From Candidatus Pelagibacter communis (GTDB lineage Bacteria; Pseudomonadota; Alphaproteobacteria; Pelagibacterales; Pelagibacteraceae): DNA of 64,000 nt. The translations under genes and the position numbers were made by a program. The stretch spans positions 17,406 to 81,405 of the forward strand of contig NZ_CVSS01000021.1 of the NCBI RefSeq assembly GCF_001180185.1. The letters run 5' to 3'. Positions within the stretch are counted from its first letter, which is position 1. Each line of letters opens with the position of its first letter. Below are positions 45,388-56,200 of this stretch, piece after piece. Under the pieces are notes generated by a model. That model was given only the letters and a program-made list of their open reading frames with translations, had not been told where the DNA came from and did no database searches.

Positions 45388-46806
45388 ATGGAAAAATTAA
45401 ATTTAATATTGCCTGAGATTTTCATTTCACTTTCAATTATGTTTCTGCTTGTTTTGGGTGTCTTTAAAAAAAATAGTTCCAAAATTACTTTTAATTTATC
45501 TTTATTAGCTATTTTGATCACAGCTATAATAAACATAAATGAGACCTTTTCTGTAAACAAAGAAACTCTTTTTAATGAAAGTGTTATCATTGACTATATG
45601 TCCTCATTAATGAAAACCATTACTTTAATTGGAGGCCTTTTAGTTTTAATTATTTCTTCTAATTATTTAAAAACATTAAAAATATACAATCTTGAATATC
45701 CAGTTCTTATTTTGAGCTCTATGCTTGGTATGATGATAATGATCAGCTCTAATGATCTAATTGTTTTTTATTTGGGCTTAGAATTACAATCTTTAGCTCT
45801 CTACGTCTTGGCTACATATGATAGAGATCAATTAAAATCATCTGAAGCTGGTTTAAAGTATTTTGTTTTAAGTGCGTTGTCATCGGGATTACTTTTATAT
45901 GGATGTTCTTTAGTATATGGTTTTTCTGGATCTACCAACTTTGATATTATTTCAAATCAATTAAACTCTAATGAATATGTTTTAACATTCGGAATAGTAT
46001 TTATTTTGGTTGGTTTAGCATTTAAGATTTCTGCTGTCCCTTTTCATATGTGGGCACCAGATGTGTATGAGGGTTCTCCAACCACCGTAACCTTGTTTTT
46101 TGCAATTGTACCAAAAATTGCTGCTTTAACAGTATTTATTAGATTTTTATATGTTCCTTTCTTAAATTTGGTAGATCAATGGCAGATGATTATCGTATTT
46201 TTATCTATAGCATCTATGGTTTTTGGTGCAGTAGCAGCTATCGGGCAAACTAATATTAAAAGATTAATAGCATATAGCTCCATTGGACATATTGGTTATA
46301 CATTAGCTGGACTTGCAACAGTATCTAACGAAGGGATACAAAGTTCAATTATTTATATCTCTATTTATGTGGTTATGAATTTTGCTCTTTTTTCATGTTT
46401 GCTGATGTTAAGAAGAAAAGACCAATATTATGAGAACATTGATGATCTCTCTGGTTTATCAAAAAACCATCCATTGCTATCTATCTGTTTACTTTTAATA
46501 TTATTCTCTTTAGCAGGCATACCTCCTTTGGCAGGTTTTTTCGCAAAATTTTATGTTTTTAAAGCAGTAATAGAACAATCTATGTATTTCTTGGCCATAG
46601 TAGGGTTATTATCTACTGTAGTGGCAGCATTTTATTATTTAAGAATTATTAAAATAATTTATTTTGATAAAGAGAGGGACAAATATGATACTGATCATAG
46701 TCTGTGGTTAAAGTTTTCTCTTACCGTTTCTACGATATTGATTCTTTTTTACTTCATATTTCCAAGTCAGTTAATTGAAGTCGTGTCTAGAATTAATATT
46801 ATCTGA
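45388..46806 (+). CDS. nuoN: NADH-quinone oxidoreductase subunit N
   Basis: A 472-residue antiporter-like subunit, the last of the fourteen nuo genes. It shows YLGLELQSLALYVLATY (about 128-144), FKISAVPFHMWAPDVYEGSP (about 211-230) and IKRLIAYSSIGHIGYTLAG (about 289-307). birA begins at the same base at which nuoN's stop ends. No accessory gene is inserted anywhere in the nuo operon, which is more compact than in many Rhodobacterales or Rhizobiales. Confidence 0.97.
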   Translation: MEKLNLILPEIFISLSIMFLLVLGVFKKNSSKITFNLSLLAILITAIININETFSVNKETLFNESVIIDYMSSLMKTITLIGGLLVLIISSNYLKTLKIYNLEYPVLILSSMLGMMIMISSNDLIVFYLGLELQSLALYVLATYDRDQLKSSEAGLKYFVLSALSSGLLLYGCSLVYGFSGSTNFDIISNQLNSNEYVLTFGIVFILVGLAFKISAVPFHMWAPDVYEGSPTTVTLFFAIVPKIAALTVFIRFLYVPFLNLVDQWQMIIVFLSIASMVFGAVAAIGQTNIKRLIAYSSIGHIGYTLAGLATVSNEGIQSSIIYISIYVVMNFALFSCLLMLRRKDQYYENIDDLSGLSKNHPLLSICLLLILFSLAGIPPLAGFFAKFYVFKAVIEQSMYFLAIVGLLSTVVAAFYYLRIIKIIYFDKERDKYDTDHSLWLKFSLTVSTILILFYFIFPSQLIEVVSRINII

Positions 46807-47339
46807 TGAAATACAGGAAATTTAAATTTAAAAAAGTTAAAAGCACAAATACTACTGCTATAAGGATTATTAAAGATACTAGTTGTATATCTGGGATGGT
46901 TATTTCAGAAACACAATCGAAAGGTAAAGGCCAGTATGGAAGAAAATGGATTTCATTTAAGGGAAATTTATTTGTATCTTTTTTTAATGAATTAAGTAAA
47001 AAAAATTTCACAATTGATACCATTACTAAAATGAACTGTCTTTTAGTAAAAAAGACACTTTCTAAATTTACAAGCAAAAACATCTTATTCAAAAAACCAA
47101 ATGATTTATTAATTGATAAAAAAAAAATAAGTGGAATTTTACAAGAAATTGTTTTTAAAAAAGATAGAAAGTTTATAGTTACAGGAATAGGTATAAATAT
47201 TGTAAAACATCCTAACATTAAAAATTATCCTGCTACGAGCTTGCAGAAGATAGCTAAAAAAAGTATTAGCAAATTAAGTGTTGAAAATAAATTAAAACAA
47301 ATTTTTGAAAAAAATTCATCAAAATTGTATAAAAATTAG
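46806..47339 (+). CDS. birA: biotin-[acetyl-CoA-carboxylase] ligase, short form
   Basis: A 177-residue protein holding the biotin-protein ligase catalytic core only. It has the ATP/biotin-binding loop SKGKGQYGRKWISFKG (about 38-53), the lysine of KKPNDLLIDKKKISGIL (about 97-113), and GIGINIVKHP. There is no N-terminal helix-turn-helix, and the usual C-terminal SH3-like domain seems absent: the protein stops soon after the catalytic domain, at about 60-70 % of the common alphaproteobacterial length. It joins biotin to the carrier of acetyl-CoA carboxylase. Position after nuoN is standard in alphaproteobacteria. Confidence 0.88.
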   Translation: MKYRKFKFKKVKSTNTTAIRIIKDTSCISGMVISETQSKGKGQYGRKWISFKGNLFVSFFNELSKKNFTIDTITKMNCLLVKKTLSKFTSKNILFKKPNDLLIDKKKISGILQEIVFKKDRKFIVTGIGINIVKHPNIKNYPATSLQKIAKKSISKLSVENKLKQIFEKNSSKLYKN

Positions 47340-47342
47340 ATA

Positions 47343-48089
47343 ATGTATATTTTAGGAGATATTGGAAATACTGAAACAAAATTATGTCTTGTGTCTAAAA
47401 AAGATAGAATTTTGAAAAAAATAATTTTTTTGTCAAAATCTGTTAACAACAAACAACTCAATAATTTATTTAAAAAAAACAAAATACGATTGGACAAAAT
47501 AGAAAAAGTTTTATTTTGCAGTGTTGTACCAAACACATATTATAAAATTAAAAAATTTTTGTCAAAAAAGATAAAATTAAAATGCTGTGAGGTTAAAAAT
47601 TTACAATTAAAATCTCTTATTAAGATAAAAGTTAATTATAAGCAGGTAGGGTCTGATAGAATTACAAATGCTATTAGTTTAATGAATAATAAAGATAATT
47701 TTATTATTTTAGATTTTGGAACTGCAACAACATTTGATGTCCTTATTAAAAATACTTATTACGGTGGAATTATTGCACCAGGTGTAAAATTGTCTTTAAA
47801 CACATTGTCAGACAAAGCTACGTTGATTCCAAAAATTCATCTAAAAAGAATGAAAAAAGTTATTGGAAATAATACAATCTCTGCAGTGAGATCAGGCTTT
47901 TTTTGGGGTTATGCAGGTTTAATTGACAATATTATTAATTTAATTAAGAAAGAGACTAGAAAATCTTTTAAAGTAATTATTACTGGAGGATTTTCAAACT
48001 TATTTAAAAACTCAATTAAAACGAAAGCAAGTCATAACCAAGATATTACAATTAAAGGTCTTATTAAGATTTCAAAATTGATTAAATAA
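47343..48089 (+). CDS. coaX: type III pantothenate kinase
   Basis: A 248-residue ASKHA-fold kinase. The N-terminal phosphate motif is GDIGNTETKLCLV (about 5-17), the second is FIILDFGTATTFDVL (about 120-134), and VGSDRITNAIS plus GGIIAPGVKLSLNTL are typical CoaX motifs. It phosphorylates pantothenate in the first step of coenzyme A synthesis. It is placed 3 bases after birA and 1 base before the RNase J gene, as in other alphaproteobacteria. Confidence 0.93.
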   Translation: MYILGDIGNTETKLCLVSKKDRILKKIIFLSKSVNNKQLNNLFKKNKIRLDKIEKVLFCSVVPNTYYKIKKFLSKKIKLKCCEVKNLQLKSLIKIKVNYKQVGSDRITNAISLMNNKDNFIILDFGTATTFDVLIKNTYYGGIIAPGVKLSLNTLSDKATLIPKIHLKRMKKVIGNNTISAVRSGFFWGYAGLIDNIINLIKKETRKSFKVIITGGFSNLFKNSIKTKASHNQDITIKGLIKISKLIK

Positions 48090-48090
48090 A

Positions 48091-49749
48091 ATGAAAAATG
48101 AACTATTATTTTGTCCTTTAGGTGGATCAGGTGAAATAGGCATGAACATGAATTTGTTTGGATATGGACAGCCTAGTGATCATAAATGGATAATGGTTGA
48201 TATTGGTGTAACTTTTGCAGACGATACTATTCCAGGTGTTGATCTGATTTATCCAGATCCAGGGTTTATTGTTGAGAGAAAAGATAATTTGTTGGGAATA
48301 GTTTTAACTCATGCTCATGAGGATCATATTGGTGCAATTGCACACTTATGGCCAAAACTAAAATGTAAAATTTTTGCAACACCTTTCACTGCTCTACTAA
48401 TTCGAGAAAAATTTAGAGAAAAACAAATTGATATAACTAATGACTTACAAATAGTTGAATTAAACGGAAAAGTTTCTTTAGATCCTTTTGAAGTTGAATA
48501 TATTACTTTAACACATTCAATATTAGAGCCAAATGGTCTTAGAATAAAAACACCAGCTGGAGTTATATTACATACTGGTGACTGGAAAGTTGATCCAAAT
48601 CCTTTAATTGGAGAAAATATTAATGAAAAAAGACTTAAAGAAATTGGAGATGAAGGTGTTTTAGCTATGATTTGTGACTCAACGAATGTGTTTAGCGCAG
48701 GTAGATCAGGTTCTGAATTAGATGTGAGAAAAAATATGTTAAATGTTATGTCAAGATTAAAAAAAAGAATTATTATTACTTCGTTTGCATCTAACGTTGC
48801 TAGAATGGAAACTGCTTTTTATTGTGCAGAGCAAACAGGAAGACAAATTTCATTAGTTGGTCGATCAATGCACCGTATTTACAAAGCTGCTCGCCAATGT
48901 GGATATCTAAAAAATGTGATTGATCCAATAGATCCAAGAGAGGCAAAAAGATTTTCCAGAGAAAAAATAGTTTATTTATGTACGGGCAGTCAAGGTGAGC
49001 CTATGGGTGCTATGATGAGAATTTCAAGTTATGTTCATCCAGACGTATTTATTGAAAAAGGTGATGCAGTAATTTTTTCTTCAAAAATCATACCTGGTAA
49101 CGAAAAAAAACTTTACAAATTGCATAATCAACTTGTTAAAGATGGAATAGAGGTAATTTCTGAAGAGACTGAATTTGTTCATGTTTCAGGACATCCAAAT
49201 AGAGAGGATTTGAAAGAAATGTATCAATGGGTAAAACCTAAATGTGTAATACCTGTACACGGAGAGCATAGACATATGATAGAGCACATAAATTTTGCAA
49301 AAGAAATGCAAGTTCCGTTCCCAGTCCAAGTAGAAAATGGTGATATAGTTAAATTACACCCTGGTGTAAAACCTGAAGTATATGACAAAGCTCCTAGCGG
49401 TAGGCTTTATTTGGATGGTAGTATAAGTGTTGATCCAGACTCTCAATCAATTAAAGATAGAAAAAATTTAAGCGCAAATGGATATCTTGAGATTACAATT
49501 ATGATTACACCTAAAGGCAATATTCATAATAACCCTATTCTTTCGTTTCGTGGTTTACCTATACAAGATGAGGAAAATTTTATTTATGGACTAGAGGAAG
49601 AAATAGAAAAAACATCAAGAACTTTTAAAATAGGCAATAAACAACAAGAGCATAATTTTATTGATGCATTGAAAATAGCCTGTAGAAAATATTCTAAAGA
49701 TATAACTGGGAAAAAACCATATACAAATATTAACCTAGTTAAAATTTAA
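48091..49749 (+). CDS. rnj: ribonuclease J
   Basis: A 552-residue metallo-beta-lactamase/beta-CASP nuclease. It has LPGGSGEIG-like LGGSGEIGMNM (about 10-20), the metal motif THAHEDHIGA (about 75-84), the CDSTNVFSAGRSGSE segment (about 193-207) that marks the beta-CASP domain, and a later SGHPNREDLKEM with VIPVHGEHRHM. It is a 5'-3' exonuclease and endonuclease for mRNA and rRNA processing. The stop overlaps the DUF1467 start by 1 base. Confidence 0.95.
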   Translation: MKNELLFCPLGGSGEIGMNMNLFGYGQPSDHKWIMVDIGVTFADDTIPGVDLIYPDPGFIVERKDNLLGIVLTHAHEDHIGAIAHLWPKLKCKIFATPFTALLIREKFREKQIDITNDLQIVELNGKVSLDPFEVEYITLTHSILEPNGLRIKTPAGVILHTGDWKVDPNPLIGENINEKRLKEIGDEGVLAMICDSTNVFSAGRSGSELDVRKNMLNVMSRLKKRIIITSFASNVARMETAFYCAEQTGRQISLVGRSMHRIYKAARQCGYLKNVIDPIDPREAKRFSREKIVYLCTGSQGEPMGAMMRISSYVHPDVFIEKGDAVIFSSKIIPGNEKKLYKLHNQLVKDGIEVISEETEFVHVSGHPNREDLKEMYQWVKPKCVIPVHGEHRHMIEHINFAKEMQVPFPVQVENGDIVKLHPGVKPEVYDKAPSGRLYLDGSISVDPDSQSIKDRKNLSANGYLEITIMITPKGNIHNNPILSFRGLPIQDEENFIYGLEEEIEKTSRTFKIGNKQQEHNFIDALKIACRKYSKDITGKKPYTNINLVKI

Positions 49750-49994
49750 TGAGTGTTACTGGTCTAGCTATTATCTATATAATCATTTGGTGGATAGTAT
49801 TTTTTGCAATTCTACCTATTGATGTAAATAGAACAAAATTAATTAAAATTGAAGGAGAAGATCCTGGATCACCAGAAAATCCTAAAATGTTGAAAAAATT
49901 CTTATATTGTACAGGAATTACTACTGTTATTTTTATAATAATTTACTTATTAATTAAATTTGAATATTTAAATTTAAGAAATATGATCAACTAA
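49749..49994 (+). CDS. DUF1467 family membrane protein
   Basis: An 81-residue protein with two helices (about 4-24 and 53-72). A conserved loop PIDVNRTKLIKIEGEDPGSP lies about at 23-42, and PENPKMLKKFLYCTGIT leads into helix 2. Function is unknown. The gene constantly sits between the RNase J gene and proS in alphaproteobacteria, as here (overlap of 1 base before, gap of 1 base after). Confidence 0.9.
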   Translation: MSVTGLAIIYIIIWWIVFFAILPIDVNRTKLIKIEGEDPGSPENPKMLKKFLYCTGITTVIFIIIYLLIKFEYLNLRNMIN

Positions 49995-49995
49995 G

Positions 49996-51330
49996 ATGCT
50001 TTTTTCAAATACTTTCATACCAATATTAAAAAATAACCCTTCGGAGGCAAAGATAAAGTCTCATCAATTAATGTTGAGAGTTGGAATGATGAAACAGGCA
50101 TCAGCAGGTATTTATTCATGGTTACCTTTAGGTTTTAAAATAATGAAAAAAATTGAGGATATTGTTAGACAAGAGCAAAATAAAATTGGAGCCCAAGAAA
50201 TTTTAATGCCAACTATCCAATCAAGTGAAATTTGGAAAGAAAGTGGAAGGTATGAGGATTATGGTGAAGAGATGCTTAGAATAACTGATCGTCAAAATAG
50301 AGAAATGCTTTATGGGCCAACAAATGAAGAGCAAGTAACAGAAATTTTTAGATCTTCAATAAAATCATATAAATCGCTCCCACAACTTTTATATCATATT
50401 CAATGGAAATTTAGAGATGAAATAAGACCAAGATTTGGAATTATGAGGGGTAGAGAATTTTATATGAAAGATGCGTATTCATTTGATATTTCAGATGAAG
50501 AGGCTTTTTATTCTTACAATAAATTTTTTTTATCATATTTAAGAACATTTAAAAGGTTATCTTTAACTGCAATTCCTATGGCTGCCGAGACAGGTCCTAT
50601 AGGTGGAAATTTATCTCATGAATTTATCATTCTTGCAGACACAGGTGAGAGTAAAATTTTTACAGATAAAAGAATATTTGATTTAGATAGTGATGATACG
50701 AAATTAGAAAAATTATCTTTAGAGAAAATGAGAAAAAAATATGAACAGTTTTATGCTGTTACAGATGAGAAATTTGATAAAGTAGAATTTGAAAAAAATG
50801 TTTTAGAAGAAAACCGACTTATCACTAAAGGTATAGAAGTAGGTCATATATTTTATTTCAGTGACAAGTATTCAAAACCGATGGGAGCTTCAGTAGATTT
50901 ACCAGGAGGAAAAAAAGATTTTGTAAAAATGGGATCATATGGAATTGGTGTGTCAAGATTAGTAGGGGCAATAATTGAAGCTAAATACGATGACAAAAAT
51001 GAGATCATGAAATGGCCATTGTCTGTTGCTCCTTATGATATTGCATTAATACCAATGATAAATAAAAATGAATCTGCTGCTTTAGATAAAGCAAATAATA
51101 TTAATAAAGAATTACTTAAAAATAACATTGATGCAATCATTGACGATACAGACGAAAATTTTTCTTCAAAAATCAAAAAAATGAATTTAATCGGTGCACC
51201 ATATCAAATAATTATTGGTAAAAAAAGTGAAGGTGATTTACTAGAGTTTAAAGAAATTGGTGGAGAAACACAAAATTTATCATTGAACAAGATAATTAAA
51301 ATTATAACTCAACAAAAAAATACAATTTGA
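49996..51330 (+). CDS. proS: prolyl-tRNA synthetase, short alphaproteobacterial type
   Basis: A 444-residue class II synthetase without the editing (INS) insert, the normal alphaproteobacterial form. Motif 1 region: [19 protein letters not shown] (about 36-54). Motif 2: [22 protein letters not shown]-like [14 protein letters not shown] (about 138-151). Motif 3: [14 protein letters not shown] (about 314-327). The C-terminal anticodon domain (about 345-440) starts at [10 protein letters not shown]. It charges tRNA-Pro. The stop TGA overlaps the TTG start of lolC. Confidence 0.96.
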   Translation: [444 protein letters not shown]

Positions 51331-52559
51331 TTTCTGCATTAGAAAAAGAAATTACCTTTAGATTTTTAAAAGCCAGAAAAAAAGATGGTTTTTTAAATAT
51401 TATTTCAATATTTTCATTTATTGGAATAAGTTTAGGTGTTGCTGTACTTATTATTGTTATGTCAGTGATGAATGGTTTTCGTACTGAATTAATAAATAAA
51501 ATAGTAGGTTTTAATTCTCATATAACTGTTAAGCCTTATAACAAGTCTATCAATATAGATGAAGTTAATAGCAAAAATTTGGAATTAATTTCACAAAATC
51601 TTATATTAAGTAACTCTAGTGAAGCTATTATATTAGGTGAACAAAGCTCCAAGGGAGTTATTTTAAGAGGCTATCTTAAAAAAGATTTTTCAAAACTTGA
51701 ATTAATGAACAATGAAAATTTTATTGGTAATAATAAAAATTTAGAAAAAAATTTTATTTCAATTGGAAAAGAACTAAGTTTTAATCTTGACTTAGAAATT
51801 GGCGATGGTGTGACAATCATGTCTTCAGCTGGAGTTGAGACAATAATAGGAAACTTACCTAAACAAAGAACTTTTATAGTTTCATCAATTTTTGATAGTG
51901 GGCTAGCAGATTTTGATAATAATGTAATTTTTTTAAACTTGAACACACTTGAGAGCTTTTCTAATTTATCTGAAGACGATCGTAATTTGGAAATCTATTT
52001 AAAAAATCCAAAAAAAATTGAAAATCAAAAAAAGATTGTTCAAAATATTTTTTTGAACGATTTGGTTTTTACTTGGGCTGATATGAATAAATCTTTATTT
52101 TCAGCATTAAAAGTTGAGAGAAATGTAATGTTTATAATTTTGTCCTTAATTATTATTGTTGCAGCTTTTAATATCATATCTGGTTTGACTATATTAGTTA
52201 AAAATAAAACTAAAGATATTGCTATACTTAAATCGATAGGAGTTCTAAATAATTCGATAATAAAAATATTTTTTCTTGTAGGAATAATTATTGGAACATC
52301 AGCTACTTTATTTGGGATTTTATTAGGAGTTACTTTTTCCATATATGTTGAAAATATAAGAGCATTTTTAAGTTCTATATTTGATATTACTTTATTTCCT
52401 GAAGAAATTTATTTTTTAAGCACTATGCCCTCAGAAATAGATTTAAGTTCAGTCCTTCTAATTTCATTTAGTTCAATTCTTATTACAATTTTAGTTTCTA
52501 TTTTTCCAGCTATGAAAGCTGCTCAATTAGATCCAGTGAGATCATTAAAATATGAGTAA
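51327..52559 (+). CDS. lolC: lipoprotein-releasing ABC permease (LolC/LolE family)
   Basis: A 410-residue inner-membrane permease of the MacB/FtsX type with four helices: one at about 25-48 (FIGISLGVAVLIIVMSVMNGF at its core), a large periplasmic domain (about 50-260), then three helices near 265, 315 and 370. It extracts lipoproteins from the inner membrane with LolD. The start is TTG at 51327, sharing bases with the proS stop; the next in-frame ATG would remove the N-terminal helix region. It overlaps lolD by 8 bases. Confidence 0.92.
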   Translation: MISALEKEITFRFLKARKKDGFLNIISIFSFIGISLGVAVLIIVMSVMNGFRTELINKIVGFNSHITVKPYNKSINIDEVNSKNLELISQNLILSNSSEAIILGEQSSKGVILRGYLKKDFSKLELMNNENFIGNNKNLEKNFISIGKELSFNLDLEIGDGVTIMSSAGVETIIGNLPKQRTFIVSSIFDSGLADFDNNVIFLNLNTLESFSNLSEDDRNLEIYLKNPKKIENQKKIVQNIFLNDLVFTWADMNKSLFSALKVERNVMFIILSLIIIVAAFNIISGLTILVKNKTKDIAILKSIGVLNNSIIKIFFLVGIIIGTSATLFGILLGVTFSIYVENIRAFLSSIFDITLFPEEIYFLSTMPSEIDLSSVLLISFSSILITILVSIFPAMKAAQLDPVRSLKYE

Positions 52560-53229
52560 ATATATAGAATTATCAAATTTGACAAAAACTTTTACTGCAA
52601 AAAAAAATATCAAAGTTTTAAAAAAAATTAACTTTAAGTTTAAATTAGGAAAAATATACTGTTTAATGGGTCCCTCAGGATCTGGAAAATCAACACTTAT
52701 AAATCTTATCTCTTTAATAGATAAACCCTCATCAGGATCAATTAAATACAAGAATATTAAAATTGATTTTACTAACAATAAAGAAAATGACAAATTTAGA
52801 TCAAAAAATATAGGTATAATCTATCAACAAGATAATTTATTAACTGACTTTAATGCCCTAGAAAATGTTTACCTTGCTAGTTTAGCCGCAGGAAACGATA
52901 AACAAAAAGCTCTAGATAAGTCAAAAAAGATATTAAATTTAGTTGGTCTTTCAAACAGACTTGATCATTTCCCAAGCGAACTTTCCGGGGGAGAAAAACA
53001 AAGAGTTTCTATTGCAAGAGCAATAATTAATGAACCAAAAATTATTTTAGCTGACGAACCTACAGGAAGCCTTGATAAAAAAAACTCGGAAGAAATATTT
53101 GATTTATTAAAAAAACAAATAAACCCAAAAAGAATGATAATATTTGCAACTCATAATAGAGTTTTAGCAAATAAATCAGATTGTTTATTGGAAATAGTAG
53201 ATGGTAATATAAAATCTGCTAATGTCTGA
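52552..53229 (+). CDS. lolD: lipoprotein-releasing ABC transporter ATP-binding protein
   Basis: A 225-residue ABC ATPase. Walker [12 protein letters not shown] (about 40-50), the Q-loop in IIYQQDNLL, signature [15 protein letters not shown] (about 142-156), Walker [13 protein letters not shown] (about 162-173) and the H-loop in FATHNRVLA are all intact. It is the LolD/MacB subgroup. It energises lipoprotein release with the LolC/E protein encoded just upstream (8-base overlap), and dnaE overlaps its end by 8 bases. Confidence 0.95.
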   Translation: MSKYIELSNLTKTFTAKKNIKVLKKINFKFKLGKIYCLMGPSGSGKSTLINLISLIDKPSSGSIKYKNIKIDFTNNKENDKFRSKNIGIIYQQDNLLTDFNALENVYLASLAAGNDKQKALDKSKKILNLVGLSNRLDHFPSELSGGEKQRVSIARAIINEPKIILADEPTGSLDKKNSEEIFDLLKKQINPKRMIIFATHNRVLANKSDCLLEIVDGNIKSANV

Positions 53230-56200
53230 GTCTAATTTATTTAATTTTAACCATCTTAAAATACATTCTCAGTATTCAATTTGTGAGGGAGCAATAACTA
53301 TAGACGTAATTAAAGAGAAAGCTAAAGAACATAATATTAAAGCAATTGGATTATGTGATACCTCTAATTTGTGCGGTGCAATAGAATTTTCTGAAAAGTT
53401 ATCAAAAATTGGAACGCAGCCTATAATTGGTACACAGATTAAATTTAAACATGACGATACAATTGGGTTATTGCCTTTATATGCTCTTGATGAGGAAGGT
53501 TACAAAAATATTATCTCATTATCTTCTAAATCTTATTTAGATAATAAAGAAGTTATTGAACCAATTTTAAATTTTGATGAATTATTAGAATTTGATAATT
53601 CAGGAATTTCAATTTTTTCTGGAACTGTTTTTGGATTATTTGGTAAACTGTTCGAAAAAGGCAAATATTCTGAAATCTCAAATCTTTATAAAAAATTAAA
53701 TGAAAAATTTAAAGATAAATTTTATATTGAAATACAAAGACATAACGACCAAAACGAAAAGGATTTTGAAAAATACAATTTAAATCAATCAAATCAACTA
53801 CAGATACCAATTATAGCTACTAATGAAGTTTTTTACTTAACAAGAGATATGCATGAGGCTCATGATGCATTAATTTGCATTGGCAATAAGACTTATATTA
53901 ATGAAAAAAAAAGAATTAAATTTAGTGCTGAACATTATCTTAAAAGTAATAGTGAAATGTCACAATTATTTGCTGATATACCTGAGGCTTTAGAAAATAA
54001 CTATAATTTCTCTAAAAGATGTAGTTTTAGGCCACTCTTCTCTAAACCAATTTTACCAAATATAAGTTCCTCAAAAGAAGGTGATGCCAATGATGTTATT
54101 AAAAAAGAATCTTTTGAGGGTTTAAAAGAAAAATTTATCAAGTTTTTTAAGCTTAAATTAGATGAAATAGAAAATAATAAAGATTTTTTGATTTATAAAG
54201 ACCGATTAGATCATGAATTGGAAATTATTATTAAAATGGATTATTCAAGTTATTTTTTGATTGTTTCTGATTATATCAGATGGGCGAAAAATAATGATAT
54301 TCCTGTAGGACCAGGGAGAGGATCAGGAGCTGGTTCTTTAGTTGCATGGTGTTTATCAATTACAAATGTTGATCCAATTAAATATAATCTAATTTTTGAA
54401 AGATTTTTAAATCCAGATAGAATTTCAATGCCAGATTTTGATATTGACTTTTGTGAAGATAAAAGAGACCTTGTATTTGAATACCTTACACAAAAATATA
54501 AAGACAGTGTTGCTCACATCATAACTTTTGGAAAATTAAAAGCCAGGATGGTTATAAGAGATGTGGGAAGAGTATTAGGGTTATCATATGGTTTTGTTGA
54601 TAATATTTCAAAAATGATACCATTTGATCCCTCAAGACCTCAATCTTTATCAGAGTGTATTGCTGGAGAACCAAGGTTACAAAAAATGATCATGGAGGAT
54701 CCTAGAGTTAAAAAATTAACTGATATCTCTTTAAAATTGGAAGGTCTCAATAGAAATTTTGCTACACACGCCGCTGGAGTAGTAATTGCTGATAAAAAAT
54801 TAACTGAAATAGTTCCACTATATAAAGACGCTTCATCAAATTTATTATTGCCATCAACACAATTTGATATGTATTCAGCTGAAAATGCTGGGTTGGTGAA
54901 ATTTGATTTTTTAGGTCTAAAAACTTTGACTGTAATACATAATACACAAAAATTAATTAGAAAAAAAAATAAAAAATTTGATATTGAAAATATAAGTTTT
55001 GAGGATCAAAAAGTTTTTGAACTTATGGCATCAGGCAAAACAGTTGGGTTATTCCAAATAGAAAGTGCTGGAATGAGAGATGCTTTGATTCAAATGAAAC
55101 CAAACCATATCGAAGATATTATTGCATTAGTAGCTTTGTATAGACCAGGACCTATGAGCAATATACCTGTTTATAATGATTGTAAACATGGGAAAAAAAC
55201 ACCTGATTATTTACATCCTTTATTAGAGGATATTTTAAAACCAACTTATGGAGTTATTATTTATCAAGAACAGGTGATGCAAATTGCACAAAAATTATCA
55301 GGTTTTACTGCTGGGCAAGCAGACTTATTGAGAAGAGCTATGGGTAAAAAAAAAAGAGCTGAACTAGAGAAACAAAAGCAAAATTTTATTACAGGCGCAG
55401 TCAACAAAGGCATTGGTAAGGACATTGCAGCTGGTATTTTCTTAAAAATAGAGCCTTTTGCAGAGTATGGTTTTAATAAAAGTCATGCTGCTGCTTATGC
55501 TATAATTTCTTATCAAACTGCTTTTTTAAAAACATATTATCCTAAGGAATTTTTTGCAGCATCAATGTCGATGGATATATCTAATCAAAACAAGCTAAGT
55601 GAATTTTATGAAGAATTAAGAAGATTAAATATAGATATAATAAGACCAGACATAAATGAATGTTATTCCGATTTCAAAACTGAAGATGATAAATTTTATT
55701 ATGCTTTAGGTGCTATTAAAGCAGTTGGATCAGAAGCAGTATCTAATATTGTCAAAGAAAGAGTTTTAAATGGAAAATTTTTATCTATAATTGATTTTAT
55801 TAAAAGAATTAATCCGAAAGATATTAACAAATTACAGCTGGAGGGTTTAGTCAAAGCCGGAGCGTTTGATAAACTTAATAATAATAGACAATCTATCTTT
55901 AATTCGATACCAAGCATAATTACAAAATCTAAAAATGATTTTGATAATAAAATTGCTAATCAAATTGATCTGTTTGGTGATAACTCTGAGAGTGAAATTG
56001 ATATTATAGAGAAAGTAAATGACTGGGAATTTGAAGATAGGCTAGCAAAAGAATTTGAGGCTGTGGGTTTTTTTATTTCGGATCATCCGTTAAACCAATA
56101 CAAAGACGTTTTTAGAGATTATAAAATAATTGATTATCAAAATTTTTATAATAATGATGAAATAAAGGAAAATAATGTTGCGGCAACACTTTTAAAAATA

